DNA from: Moraxellaceae bacterium
GTDB taxonomy: Bacteria; Pseudomonadota; Gammaproteobacteria; Pseudomonadales; Moraxellaceae
Assembly: GCA_024234595.1 (NCBI GenBank)
Contig: JACKNZ010000012.1
Location: 1-64,000 of the forward strand
DNA: 64,000 nucleotides
Direction of reading: 5' to 3'
The notes below the pieces were generated by a model, which worked only from the letters and a program-made list of their open reading frames with translations, was not told where the DNA came from and searched no databases. A program made the position numbers and the translations under genes. Position 1 is the stretch's first letter, and every line of letters begins with the position of its first letter. Positions 47,322-56,180 of the stretch are shown here, one piece after another.

Positions 47322-47900
47322 TTAAGCTTTGTGAACGTTAGCGATTGGTTGGTCATAGTCATGACCTTGTGCCAATAAAGGAATCTCTACACCTGCTGGT
47401 AATGCAATATCAGATAAGTGTAAGGTTGTACCCACATGAACATTAGCAAAGTCAATGGTCAAGTATTCTGGTAAATCTTTTGGCAAGCAAGCAATTTCAA
47501 CATCGTTAGCAATAATAGAAATTGCACCACCTTCAGTTTTTACACCAACACAAGCGTCTTGGTTGAGGTAGTGTAAAGGCACTTTCATAGTGATTTTGTG
47601 GCTGGCATCAATACGCAAAAAGTCAGCATGCATCGGAATATTTTTAGCAGGATGACGTTGTAAGGCTTTGATAACCGCTTGTTGGTCTTGACCGTCAATG
47701 TTTAAGGTCAATACGTGAGAATAAAAAGCTTCGTTTTCTAAGGCTTTAACCAACTCTTTGAATGGAATAGCAATAGATTGAGGAGCTTGACCTGCACCAT
47801 AAATAACTGCAGGCACTTGTTGAGCATGACGAAGGCGGCGGCTCGCACCTTTCCCTTCATCTTTACGGCTAACAGCCGTTAAATTGAAGTTAGCGGACAT
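47322..47900 (-). CDS. rplY: 50S ribosomal protein L25, long (Ctc) form
   Basis: L25 binds 5S rRNA. This is the long form (192 residues) with the L25 domain (about 5-90) and the C-terminal TL5/Ctc domain. The ATG at 47900 (MSANFNLTAV) follows GGAG; a longer in-frame start at 47912 (TTG) overlaps that ribosome binding site and is not used. It is probably co-transcribed with pth. Confidence 0.93.
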   Translation of the reverse strand: MSANFNLTAVSRKDEGKGASRRLRHAQQVPAVIYGAGQAPQSIAIPFKELVKALENEAFYSHVLTLNIDGQDQQAVIKALQRHPAKNIPMHADFLRIDASHKITMKVPLHYLNQDACVGVKTEGGAISIIANDVEIACLPKDLPEYLTIDFANVHVGTTLHLSDIALPAGVEIPLLAQGHDYDQPIANVHKA

Positions 47901-47964
47901 AATAGTCTCCAAAAATTCGGCAGCTTGCGACCAGCTACCGAGGGTTAAATTCTCTTAATAACTC

Positions 47965-48091
47965 AGGACTTACGCATTTCACCGAAATTAGCGCGTTTTG
48001 CACCCTCACCCCAACCCTCTCCCTCAGGGAGAGGGAGGAGCATAGCGGAGGGTGAGGGCGCGAGCAAATAAGCGATAACCGCGTAAGTCCT
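47965..48091. mobile_element. MITE-like element, copy A
   Basis: The 127-bp element has terminal inverted repeats AGGACTTACGC (47965-47975) and GCGTAAGTCCT (48081-48091). Its left 36 bases are identical to the right end of copy B (55016-55157, inverted), and its right 31 bases match the left end of B with one difference. The core is a palindrome CCCTCTCCC/GGGAGAGGG within CACCCTC/GAGGGTG. No target-site duplication is obvious. Confidence 0.8.
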
Positions 48092-48122
48092 AAACTAAGA
48101 GCGCAAAAAGTGCAGGTTCAAA

Positions 48123-49073
48123 TTAAAATAATTCAAACATCGCACTGATAGATTCTTCGTTGTTAATACGGCGTACCGTTTCGGCCAACAAAGGAGCTAA
48201 AGTTAATTGACGAATACGACCACAAGCAATCGCTTCTGCCGATAGGGGAATAGTGTCAGTGACAACCAATTCGTCCATTTCGGAGTTAATAATGTTTTTA
48301 ATGGCCGCACCCGATAACACGGGGTGAGTACAATAAGCGACCACACGACGCGCACCATGTTCTTTAAGGGCGGCGGCGGCCTTGCACAAAGTACCTGCGG
48401 TATCAACCATGTCATCGACAATCACACAATCACGGCCAGAGACATCACCAATAATATGCATGACTTGAGATTCATTGGCACGCGCACGGCGTTTATCAAT
48501 AATCGCCAAGTCAACTTCGCCTAACTGTTTGGCCACAGCACGCGCACGTACTACGCCACCCACATCGGGTGAGACAATCATCAAATTATCAAAAGGTTGC
48601 TTTTGTAGGTCGGCTAATAAAATCGGTGAACCGTAGATATTATCAACTGGAATATCAAAAAAGCCCTGAATTTGGTCAGCGTGTAAGTCAATGGTTAATA
48701 CGCGGTCAATACCCACCGAGGTAATCATATCGGCTACCACTTTGGCGGTAATGGGTACACGCGCGGAACGTGGACGGCGGTCTTGACGAGCATAACCAAA
48801 GTAGGGGACAACGGCAGTAATACGGCCAGCACTAGCACGACGCAAGGCATCGGCCATGACAATTAGTTCCATTAAGTTGTCATTAGTGGGGGCACAAGTT
48901 GACTGGATGATAAAGACATCTTTGCCGCGTACGTTTTCGTTAATTTCGACCGAGATTTCACCGTCAGAAAAACAATCCACTTGAGCTGCACCCAATGGAA
49001 TATGTAAACGTTCAACGACTTTTTTTGCAAGTAGAGGGTTGGCATTGCCAGTAAAGACGACCAGATTAGGCAT
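48123..49073 (-). CDS. prs: Ribose-phosphate pyrophosphokinase
   Basis: Prs makes PRPP from ribose 5-phosphate and ATP. The 316 residues match E. coli Prs (315). Visible are FSDGEISVEINENVRG, PYFGYARQDRR, DLHADQIQGFF and the PRPP loop VIVDDMVDTAGT. It lies downstream of tRNA-Gln and ispE and upstream of the MITE-like element and rplY. Confidence 0.97.
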   Translation of the reverse strand: MPNLVVFTGNANPLLAKKVVERLHIPLGAAQVDCFSDGEISVEINENVRGKDVFIIQSTCAPTNDNLMELIVMADALRRASAGRITAVVPYFGYARQDRRPRSARVPITAKVVADMITSVGIDRVLTIDLHADQIQGFFDIPVDNIYGSPILLADLQKQPFDNLMIVSPDVGGVVRARAVAKQLGEVDLAIIDKRRARANESQVMHIIGDVSGRDCVIVDDMVDTAGTLCKAAAALKEHGARRVVAYCTHPVLSGAAIKNIINSEMDELVVTDTIPLSAEAIACGRIRQLTLAPLLAETVRRINNEESISAMFELF

Positions 49074-49152
49074 TTTGCTTTACACGTCAAAAGTGGAGCA
49101 TAACAATACAACAACTTTAGAACTGTTATTGTTGATACTCACATAAGGAAGA

Positions 49153-49227
49153 TGGCAGGGGTGGCTGGATTCGAACCAACGCATGGCGGGATCAAAACCC
49201 GCTGCCTTACCGCTTGGCGACACCCCT
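49153..49227 (-). tRNA. tRNA-Gln (anticodon TTG)
   Basis: The minus strand shows a complete cloverleaf: acceptor AGGGGTG/CACCCCT, D arm GCCAAGCGGTAAGGC, anticodon stem GCGGG/CCCGC with loop TTTTGAT, T arm with GGTTCGAATCC, discriminator G and an encoded CCA (49153-49155). It is close to E. coli tRNA-Gln(UUG). It sits between ispE and prs, as in Pseudomonas. Confidence 0.96.
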
Positions 49228-49250
49228 ATAGTCTGCAACACTGTTTGTTG

Positions 49251-50096
49251 CTATTCTTTTGATATAAGCATCAATGCTTGGTGAGTAGGCGATGTATTTT
49301 GACCTGTTGCAACAAAACCGTTAAATGGACAATCACTTAACAATTTATGAGCTTGCTCTAGGCTAGCACATTCTAAAAAGACACAAGAACCTGTTCCTGT
49401 GAGCTTTCCTTTACCGTACTGTCGTAACCAAGACAGTGCATTATCAACCGCAGGATATTGTGCTGTTACAACACTTTCGCAGTCATTTCGACCATCCTGC
49501 GCTTCGGAGGCCGCTACTTTAATCGGAGTCGAATCCCTTGTCAACGCTGGATGGCAAAAAATTTCTCGAGTGCTTATTTTGCAATCAGGTCTGAGCACTA
49601 AGTAAGCATTTTGCGCTAAGTCTAAGGCAATGAGTTGCTCGCCAATACCTTCTGCCCATGCACTACGACCAAAAATAAAAATAGGAACATCAGCACCTAA
49701 GTGAAGCCCCAGTTGTGATAATTGTGCTGCTTGCCAATCAAGCTTCCATAATACATTCAGTCCTAATAGTGTGGTGGCTGCATTAGACGAGCCACCTCCT
49801 AAACCTGCACCCATTGGGATTTTTTTGTGTAGAGTAATAGTCGCCCCGAATTTGCAGTTTGCTGCCTGCTGTAGTGACTTGGCAGCTTTAATAATTAAAT
49901 TGTCATCATCAGCGACATCTGTTAAATCATGTTGCAATACAATAAGGCCATCTTGTCGTAGCTCAAAATCTAGTGTGTCACCGTAGTCCAAAAACTGAAA
50001 AATGGTTTGCAAATTGTGATAACCATCGGCACGACGACCTGTAATGCGTAACATTAAATTAAGTTTGGCGGGTGAGGGTAAAGAAAATTTATGCAT
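49251..50096 (-). CDS. ispE: 4-diphosphocytidyl-2-C-methyl-D-erythritol kinase
   Basis: IspE is the GHMP kinase of the MEP isoprenoid pathway. The 281-residue protein (E. coli 283) has SPAKLNLMLRITGRRADGYH and the glycine loop PMGAGLGGGSSNAATTL. The ATG at 50096 lies 13 bases after the lolB stop; an in-frame codon at 50132 would start inside lolB. In one unit with the TPR gene and lolB. Confidence 0.94.
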   Translation of the reverse strand: MHKFSLPSPAKLNLMLRITGRRADGYHNLQTIFQFLDYGDTLDFELRQDGLIVLQHDLTDVADDDNLIIKAAKSLQQAANCKFGATITLHKKIPMGAGLGGGSSNAATTLLGLNVLWKLDWQAAQLSQLGLHLGADVPIFIFGRSAWAEGIGEQLIALDLAQNAYLVLRPDCKISTREIFCHPALTRDSTPIKVAASEAQDGRNDCESVVTAQYPAVDNALSWLRQYGKGKLTGTGSCVFLECASLEQAHKLLSDCPFNGFVATGQNTSPTHQALMLISKE

Positions 50097-50109
50097 GATG
50101 TTAAGGCGT

Positions 50110-50736
50110 TTAAGGGTTAAGTTGCCAGTCATTGATAAGCACAGTCATGGTGGTATTGTTGCCTGTAATGACAATTTTTTGGGCGAGAGCTTGCTCTTGA
50201 TGTTGCTGATATTGACTGTATTCAGCTCGCCAACCTTGTTCTTGAAGGCTTAGTAACTGTTTCTGTGCATCATAGTTCAAAATGGCTTGTGGCGTGACTG
50301 CTTGACCTTGTAGCCAATATTGCAAATAAGACACTGGAGCAGACCAACCAAAAGCATTTTCAAATAACACTTCGGGTGAGTCAGCTTCCCATTCACCTTG
50401 ATTATTTTGCATGGTCACTTGCTGTGGATTTCCGACAAAAACCGTACGCCCCTGTCCCAAAGGGCCTGTGAGCGTGACTTGATAGTCTTGGCCGTGCTGT
50501 TGCCATACAAAATAAACACTGCCACCTTTTTTCTTGCCATCACTGGTGAGTGTGCGGGCGGCAAATTTTCCTGTTGCTGTCCAAATTTGTTGTGGCAAAA
50601 CGACGGTTGGCTGAGTGGCCGTTTGCTCTGATGTTTGATTGACTATCGGTTCAAAGGCAGTATTGGGTATAAAAGCTTTGGGTTTGGTGGCACAGCCAGT
50701 CAGTAATAACACAACAATAATAGCGAAATTTCTCAT
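50110..50736 (-). CDS. lolB: Outer-membrane lipoprotein insertion protein LolB
   Basis: LolB receives lipoproteins from LolA and inserts them into the outer membrane. The 208-residue protein begins at ATG 50736, overlapping the upstream TPR stop (ATGA), with a lipobox LLTGC. The beta-barrel-like body contains WTATGKFAARTL, SVYFVWQQHGQDYQVTLTGP and PVSYLQYWLQGQ. The order TPR-lolB-ispE is conserved in the Pseudomonadales. Confidence 0.9.
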   Translation of the reverse strand: MRNFAIIVVLLLTGCATKPKAFIPNTAFEPIVNQTSEQTATQPTVVLPQQIWTATGKFAARTLTSDGKKKGGSVYFVWQQHGQDYQVTLTGPLGQGRTVFVGNPQQVTMQNNQGEWEADSPEVLFENAFGWSAPVSYLQYWLQGQAVTPQAILNYDAQKQLLSLQEQGWRAEYSQYQQHQEQALAQKIVITGNNTTMTVLINDWQLNP

Positions 50737-52418
50737 GGTTTGTTTTCCCATAAGGCACGGTGTTTTAACACTTCTTCGCTGTTAGGGTTTTGTTTGAGCA
50801 GTTGTCGCCATGTATCAATCGCCTCTTTTTTGTAGCCAGATACCCATAAAATTTCAGCTAAATGCAAGCCAATTTCTTCATCCACAGAGGCCGCAAAGGC
50901 TTTTTTGATATAAGTAAGGGCTTCAAAGGTGTAGCCTTGTTTGTAAAGTAACCAACCAACACTGTCCATAATGGCAGGGTCAGTTGGACGGAGCTTAATG
51001 GCTGCACGTAATAATACATCGGCTTCTTTGAGGCGGTCGGTACGATTGGCAAGGGTGTAACCATAGGCATTAAGATAGCTGGGATTATTGGCATCACGTT
51101 TAAGTAATTCCAGCATATCGGTTTCGAATTGAATCAAATTATCCCGTCTTTCAGCCAATAATGCGCGATTAAAGAGCAGATTATTATCCTGAGGATACTT
51201 TTTGACGGCATCTTCAAGGACATTATAAGCCTCCTCAAGTTGATGATTACTGCGTAAAACTTCGGCCTCTAGTGCGTATAGTGTACTGGCGATATCAGGA
51301 TTACTTTGACGTGCTTCGTTAAATTGCGCCTTAACTTGTGCTTGACGTTGGTCTTTGAGTCGAAGCTGGGCTAACTCTGCCTGTGCATTAAGATAACGCT
51401 CGCCTTCTTGTATTTGACTGAGATAGATTTCGGCCTGAGACAAATTTTCTTGGCGTTTGGCAATCATGCCTAAATAGTAATAGGCTTCGTTAATATTGCT
51501 ATTTAGCTCAATCAATCTTTTTAAACTAATAATTGCATCGGTATCATGTTGATTATCATAAGATAATAATGCATGCATCAAGAGCATTTCGGTATTTTGA
51601 GGATTTTTTAACAGTAATTGTGTGAGCTTTTTTTCTGCGCCCTGATAGTCTTTGGTGCTAATCAGTGCCCGAATATAATGCATATTTAGTTGTGGGCTCT
51701 CGGGCTGTTTTTTCAATGCTTGTGTTAAGGATTGTAAGGCGAGGTTGTTTTGTTTATTGAGTGATAATAAACGGGCATGCAGTAGCACAGTAGGAATGCT
51801 GTGTGGATTTAACTTTTTCGCTTTTTCGATGACGCTAATCGCTTGAGTAAGATTGCCATTTTCGCCCGTTAATAAGGCATGAGCGAACAATAAATGTGGG
51901 TTTTTGGGGTAGGTTTTTTCAAGGGCAATCAGCGCATTAAGTAATTGCTGGCGTTGTTCAGGATTGTTGGGGTAAGCACTCAAAAATAAATTTTCTAACT
52001 CAGCTTCTGGCTCAAGTATCAATAGTTTGTCAATGGCGGTCATTGCTTGGGCAAAGTTTTGGGTTTTGAGTGAGTGATAAGCTAATTGATGAAATGCTTT
52101 ACTCTGTTGAGGAAAAAGCGTTGACCATTGTTTGCTTAGAGGCAGTGCCGCTTGAGTGTCCTGCAAAAAGTTAGCAATTTGTAATGCACGTTCAATGACT
52201 TGCTCATCTTGGGTGTTTTGTGCTTGTTGACTGTATTCTTGAAGCGCGATGCTGGTTTGTCCGCGTTGTAAGGCAATCTCTGCCAATAGTATTTTGTATA
52301 AACTATCATAGCTAAAATTAGCGGCGTTTTGTGAAGGGCTATTGGCAACACTAGGGCTTGTGCCAAGTGCATATAGACTGATTGCTAAAATATAAGGTAT
52401 TGCGGCAATGGTTTTCAT
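50733..52418 (-). CDS. Periplasmic tetratricopeptide-repeat protein
   Basis: With ATG 52418 the protein is 561 residues and has a signal peptide (MKTIAAIPYILAISLYALG). An in-frame extension to 52475 is not signal-like. The rest is TPR: repeats such as EAYYYLGMIAKRQENLSQAE and NPSYLNAYGYTLANRTDRLKEADV. It corresponds in position to the TPR gene upstream of lolB in Pseudomonas. The role is unknown. It is divergent from hemA. Confidence 0.82.
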   Translation of the reverse strand: MKTIAAIPYILAISLYALGTSPSVANSPSQNAANFSYDSLYKILLAEIALQRGQTSIALQEYSQQAQNTQDEQVIERALQIANFLQDTQAALPLSKQWSTLFPQQSKAFHQLAYHSLKTQNFAQAMTAIDKLLILEPEAELENLFLSAYPNNPEQRQQLLNALIALEKTYPKNPHLLFAHALLTGENGNLTQAISVIEKAKKLNPHSIPTVLLHARLLSLNKQNNLALQSLTQALKKQPESPQLNMHYIRALISTKDYQGAEKKLTQLLLKNPQNTEMLLMHALLSYDNQHDTDAIISLKRLIELNSNINEAYYYLGMIAKRQENLSQAEIYLSQIQEGERYLNAQAELAQLRLKDQRQAQVKAQFNEARQSNPDIASTLYALEAEVLRSNHQLEEAYNVLEDAVKKYPQDNNLLFNRALLAERRDNLIQFETDMLELLKRDANNPSYLNAYGYTLANRTDRLKEADVLLRAAIKLRPTDPAIMDSVGWLLYKQGYTFEALTYIKKAFAASVDEEIGLHLAEILWVSGYKKEAIDTWRQLLKQNPNSEEVLKHRALWENKP

Positions 52419-52572
52419 AATAACGAATAAAACACTCAATTTAAAAAAACTGACCTCAATTAGTGTCGCAAGCAATTTGACTAAAGTCGAGTAGTGACTT
52501 TGTAATCTGTTTGAAAAAAAATGCTATTTCGCGCACAATACGCACCCCCTAGCTAATCAAAGTTTCCCCTTT

Positions 52573-53826
52573 ATGGGTTTTATTGCGCTCGGTATTAACC
52601 ATAAGACGGCTTCCGTTGATTTGCGTGAAAAAGTCGCCTTTTTGCCAGAATCTTTGCCGCATTCACTACAAACAGTGTGTGCGCGTACAGGCATATCCGA
52701 ATTGGCGATAGTTTCTACCTGCAACCGTACCGAGTTTTATACCGTCGCTGAGCAGATTGAGCCATTGTTAGTGTGGTTGAGCCAAGAGCGACAAATTGCC
52801 AGTCATGAACTTAAACAATCTTTGTATCACCATCAAGAGCAACAAGCGGTACGGCATTTAATGCGAGTCGCGTCAGGCTTAGACTCAATGGTATTGGGTG
52901 AGCCGCAGATTTTTGGCCAAGTAAAAATGGCTTATCAGCACGCGCAACAAGCTGGCACGGTAGGGCAGCAATTAGAGCGTGTTTTTCAACAAACATTTGC
53001 AGCTGTTAAACGTGTACGTACCGAAACCGCGATTGGTGCTAATCCAGTCTCTATTGGTTTTGCAGCGGTGCAATTAGCTAAACAAATTTTTACCGACCTA
53101 ACCAAAGCCAATGCCTTATTAGTAGGGGCGGGTGAAATGATTAGTTTGGTAGCCAAACATCTTAAAGAACAAGGTATAAAACATATCACCATTGCTAATC
53201 GTAGCTTAGAACGTGCCGATGCCTTAGCGATAGAGCTGGGTGGTGCTAAAACGGTGTTATTATCTGACCTAGCAGATGTGATTCATCATGCTGATATTGT
53301 GATTAGTTGTACTGGCAGTCAATTACCGATTATTGGTAAGGGCATGGTAGAGCGTGCTTTAAAAAAACGTCGCTATCAGCCTATTTTTATGGTGGATATT
53401 GCCGTTCCGCGTGATATTGAACCACAAGTTGATGATTTAGAAGATGTTTATTTATATACGGTTGATGATTTAGAAAACACCATCGAAGAAAATCGTCGCT
53501 CACGTCAGCAAGCCGCGCAACAAGCCGAGCAATTGATTGAGCAATGCACCTTGCAATTTGCCCAAGACCAACGTGCGCAGGCAGCCAACGGTTTGGTAGT
53601 TGCCTATCGTCAACAAGTGGAGCAGTTGCGACTTGCCGAGCTGCTTAAAGCGCAGCAATTATTAGCACAAGGTGGTAATCCACATGAGGTATTAGAACGA
53701 TTGTCGCGTAATTTAGCCAATAAATTGATGCACGCCCCTAGTGTGCAACTCAAGCAAGCCGCGGCTAATAATGCACAAGATAAATTGTTATGGGCAGCTG
53801 ATTTATTGGGCATTGAAAAGCACTAA
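52573..53826 (+). CDS. hemA: Glutamyl-tRNA reductase
   Basis: HemA reduces glutamyl-tRNA to glutamate 1-semialdehyde, the first step of the C5 haem pathway. The 417 residues (E. coli 418) include the catalytic Cys50 in STCNRTEFY, GLDSMVLGEPQIFGQVK, the NADPH loop ALLVGAGEMI and the C-terminal dimerisation helices. The ATG at 52573 begins the conserved MGFIALGINHKTA. It is followed by prfA as in many gammaproteobacteria. Confidence 0.97.
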   Translation: MGFIALGINHKTASVDLREKVAFLPESLPHSLQTVCARTGISELAIVSTCNRTEFYTVAEQIEPLLVWLSQERQIASHELKQSLYHHQEQQAVRHLMRVASGLDSMVLGEPQIFGQVKMAYQHAQQAGTVGQQLERVFQQTFAAVKRVRTETAIGANPVSIGFAAVQLAKQIFTDLTKANALLVGAGEMISLVAKHLKEQGIKHITIANRSLERADALAIELGGAKTVLLSDLADVIHHADIVISCTGSQLPIIGKGMVERALKKRRYQPIFMVDIAVPRDIEPQVDDLEDVYLYTVDDLENTIEENRRSRQQAAQQAEQLIEQCTLQFAQDQRAQAANGLVVAYRQQVEQLRLAELLKAQQLLAQGGNPHEVLERLSRNLANKLMHAPSVQLKQAAANNAQDKLLWAADLLGIEKH

Positions 53827-53922
53827 AGCCGAGTTAGTGCCATTCTCGTTTAGTTTTTATATCGCAATCTATACACTCCCTAATATAATTAGAGGGTCAT
53901 GCAAAAGTATTTTGAGTCAATT

Positions 53923-55005
53923 ATGAAAGCATCTATCCGTAGTCGTTTAGAACAACTCTGCGAACGTTATGAAGAAGTCACTGCTTTGTTATCAGACAGT
54001 GCAACCATTAGCGATAACGATAAGTTTCGTAAATTATCACGCGAACATAGCGAGTTGGGCGAAATTACCCAAGTATGGCAAGCATTTTGCCAAGCAGAGC
54101 AAGATTTAGCCACCGCTCAAGAAATGAAGTCCGACCCTGAGTTTAAAGAAATTGCCGAAGAAGAAATTGATGCCGCATTAAAACGCATTGATGAATTAAC
54201 AGAACAGCTTAATGTGTTGATGATTCCTAAAGACCCCAATGATACTTGTCCTGTGTATTTGGAGGTCAGGGCAGGAACAGGTGGCGATGAAGCGGCAATT
54301 TTTGCGGGCGATTTATTTAGAATGTATTCGCGATTTGCTGAGCGAAAAGGTTGGCAAGTAGAAGTTATTTCTTGCAATGAGGGTGAGCATGGCGGCTACA
54401 AAGAGGTGATTAGCCGTGTTAGTGGTGAAGGGGTATATGGCACGCTCAAATTTGAGTCGGGTGCACATCGTGTACAACGTGTGCCCGAAACCGAGTCACA
54501 AGGTCGAGTACATACGTCTGCTTGTACGGTAGCGGTCATGCCAGAACCTGAGGAACAAGCTGCAATCGAAATCAATCCAGCCGATTTGCGCGTTGACACC
54601 TATCGTTCCAGTGGTGCAGGTGGTCAGCATATTAACAAAACGGATTCTGCTATTCGGATTACCCATATTCCAACAGGTATTGTAGTTGAGTGTCAGGATG
54701 AGCGTTCGCAACATAAAAATCGTGCTAAAGCCATGAGTTGGTTAGCGGCTAAATTAGAGTCTCGTCAGCGTGAAGCTCAGCAACAAGCAACGGCCAATAT
54801 GCGACGTGATTTGGTGGGTAGTGGTGACCGTTCGGAGCGGATTCGAACCTATAATTTTCCACAAGGACGATTAACTGACCATCGTATCAATTTAACCTTG
54901 TATCGCTTAGATGCAGTAATGGAAGGTGATTTAACGGAAGTGGTTGAAGCCTTAGCACGTGAGCATCAAGCTGACCAGTTGGCGGCATTGGCGAATGATG
55001 AGTAA
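53923..55005 (+). CDS. prfA: Peptide chain release factor 1
   Basis: RF1 releases peptides at UAA and UAG. The 360 residues equal E. coli RF1. The PxT codon-recognition motif is PET (188-190), and GGQ is at 233-235 in SSGAGGQHINKTDSA. The ATG at 53923 (MKASIRSRLEQL) aligns with E. coli; an upstream in-frame ATG at 53899 is less likely. Since RF1 is intact, the UAG in the glycosidase gene at 20054 should be read as a stop. Confidence 0.96.
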   Translation: MKASIRSRLEQLCERYEEVTALLSDSATISDNDKFRKLSREHSELGEITQVWQAFCQAEQDLATAQEMKSDPEFKEIAEEEIDAALKRIDELTEQLNVLMIPKDPNDTCPVYLEVRAGTGGDEAAIFAGDLFRMYSRFAERKGWQVEVISCNEGEHGGYKEVISRVSGEGVYGTLKFESGAHRVQRVPETESQGRVHTSACTVAVMPEPEEQAAIEINPADLRVDTYRSSGAGGQHINKTDSAIRITHIPTGIVVECQDERSQHKNRAKAMSWLAAKLESRQREAQQQATANMRRDLVGSGDRSERIRTYNFPQGRLTDHRINLTLYRLDAVMEGDLTEVVEALAREHQADQLAALANDE

Positions 55006-55015
55006 GCTCTATGTT

Positions 55016-55157
55016 AGGACTTACGCGGTTATCGCTTATTTGTTCGTTAAATCCCCCTTAGTCCCCCTTTGAAAAAGGGGGAAACTCCCTCCTTTTGTAA
55101 AGGAGGGTTGGGGAGGATTCACAAAACGCGCTAATTTCGGTGAAATGCGTAAGTCCT
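55016..55157. mobile_element. MITE-like element, copy B
   Basis: The 142-bp element has AGGACTTACGC (55016-55026) and GCGTAAGTCCT (55147-55157) ends. The ends are those of copy A inverted. The core is different: it holds the palindromes CCCCCTTT/AAAGGGGG and CCTCCTTT/AAAGGAGG. It begins 10 bases after the prfA stop. Confidence 0.8.
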
Positions 55158-55170
55158 GATGTGTATTTAA

Positions 55171-55197
55171 GGCCGCACGATAACGCGGCCAAATTTT
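55171..55197. terminator. Candidate bidirectional terminator
   Basis: GGCCGC (55171-55176) and GCGGCC (55185-55190) with AAATTTT on one side lie between the convergent prfA and maoC-like genes. The T run is short. Confidence 0.5.
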
Positions 55198-55203
55198 CCG
55201 CAA

Positions 55204-56073
55204 TTATAAAGCCTTAATCGTGCCTGCAACATGAGGTTTGCCAGATTTGGCATCCATCACATTAAATTCAGTCACTGACTCAGTTGTCATCGTTTGAAAG
55301 CCAACTTTTGCAGGTAATAAGACTGGTAATTTAAACTGTACATCCACTTCAAAAGCGTCAGGTAAACGACCTTCATACATGCTTAAACATTTGGCTTTAG
55401 TCCACATGCCATGAGCAATTGCGCGTGGGAAACCAAATAATTTAGCGGTAAAGTCGTATAAATGAATGGGATTGCTATCGCCCGAAACAGCCGCATAACG
55501 ACGACCAATATCACTCGGAATCGTCCAGAAAGCATTAAAGCTTGGCACACTGGGCTTGGCTTTTTCTTTGCTGGCTTCTGGTTTAGCAGCACCTTCAGCA
55601 GATTTAACGGCTTGACGGAATAAGTAAATAGTTTCTTCTGACCAAACCACTTCATTACCCACATAAACATCAGCTAATAACGTAAATTGTTGGCCTTTGT
55701 CGTGTGGCTTTAACTCACCAAAACGGCAAGTAATATTAACTTTTTCACAGGCTTTGACAGGACGAAGCTGGGTGATTTTGTTAGCAATATGTACTAAACC
55801 TAACATGGGGAAAGGAAAGCTTTCTTCAACCATTAATGCCATTTGTAAAGGCATAACTAACATGTGTAAGTAGGTTGGTGCTAAGATGTCACTTTGGGTA
55901 AAGCCACAAACGGTGTTGTAGTCATTCACATGTTGACGATCAATGCTAACGGCATTTAAGGTCAAGCTCAGGTCTGGTAATTGCTTAGATGTTTTCTTTT
56001 TTAAGCTATTGGCTAAGACTTTTGGGTACATAGCAAAGCTGGATGGTAATTTGGCCATGTTACGCGCTGGCAT
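55204..56073 (-). CDS. MaoC-like (R)-specific hydratase family protein
   Basis: This 289-residue double hot-dog protein has the hydratase motif in YAAVSGDSNPIHLYDFTAKL (about residues 185-204), followed by GFPRAIAHGMWTKAK. Members hydrate enoyl-CoA or enoyl-ACP chains. Its neighbours, a long FabG-type reductase and a thiolase, suggest work in fatty-acid or polyester synthesis. It is separated from the reductase gene by a TTCGACTTCGCTCA repeat. The exact substrate is unknown. Confidence 0.82.
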   Translation of the reverse strand: MPARNMAKLPSSFAMYPKVLANSLKKKTSKQLPDLSLTLNAVSIDRQHVNDYNTVCGFTQSDILAPTYLHMLVMPLQMALMVEESFPFPMLGLVHIANKITQLRPVKACEKVNITCRFGELKPHDKGQQFTLLADVYVGNEVVWSEETIYLFRQAVKSAEGAAKPEASKEKAKPSVPSFNAFWTIPSDIGRRYAAVSGDSNPIHLYDFTAKLFGFPRAIAHGMWTKAKCLSMYEGRLPDAFEVDVQFKLPVLLPAKVGFQTMTTESVTEFNVMDAKSGKPHVAGTIKAL

Positions 56074-56106
56074 AATTATCCCCTTTAAAGGTTAATATGT
56101 TTAGCT

Positions 56107-56180
56107 AACCCTTCGACTTCGCTCAGGGAACTTTTGTCACCAAATCAGCGAAGTCGGGGTAGTTGAGCGAAGTCGAAACT
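56107..56180. repeat. Palindromic repeat TTCGACTTCGCTCA
   Basis: TTCGACTTCGCTCA (56112-56125) and TGAGCGAAGTCGAA (56164-56177) form a perfect 14-bp inverted repeat with a 38-base loop. Related copies are at 59235-59283 and, as a single arm, at 33887-33903. Confidence 0.75.
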
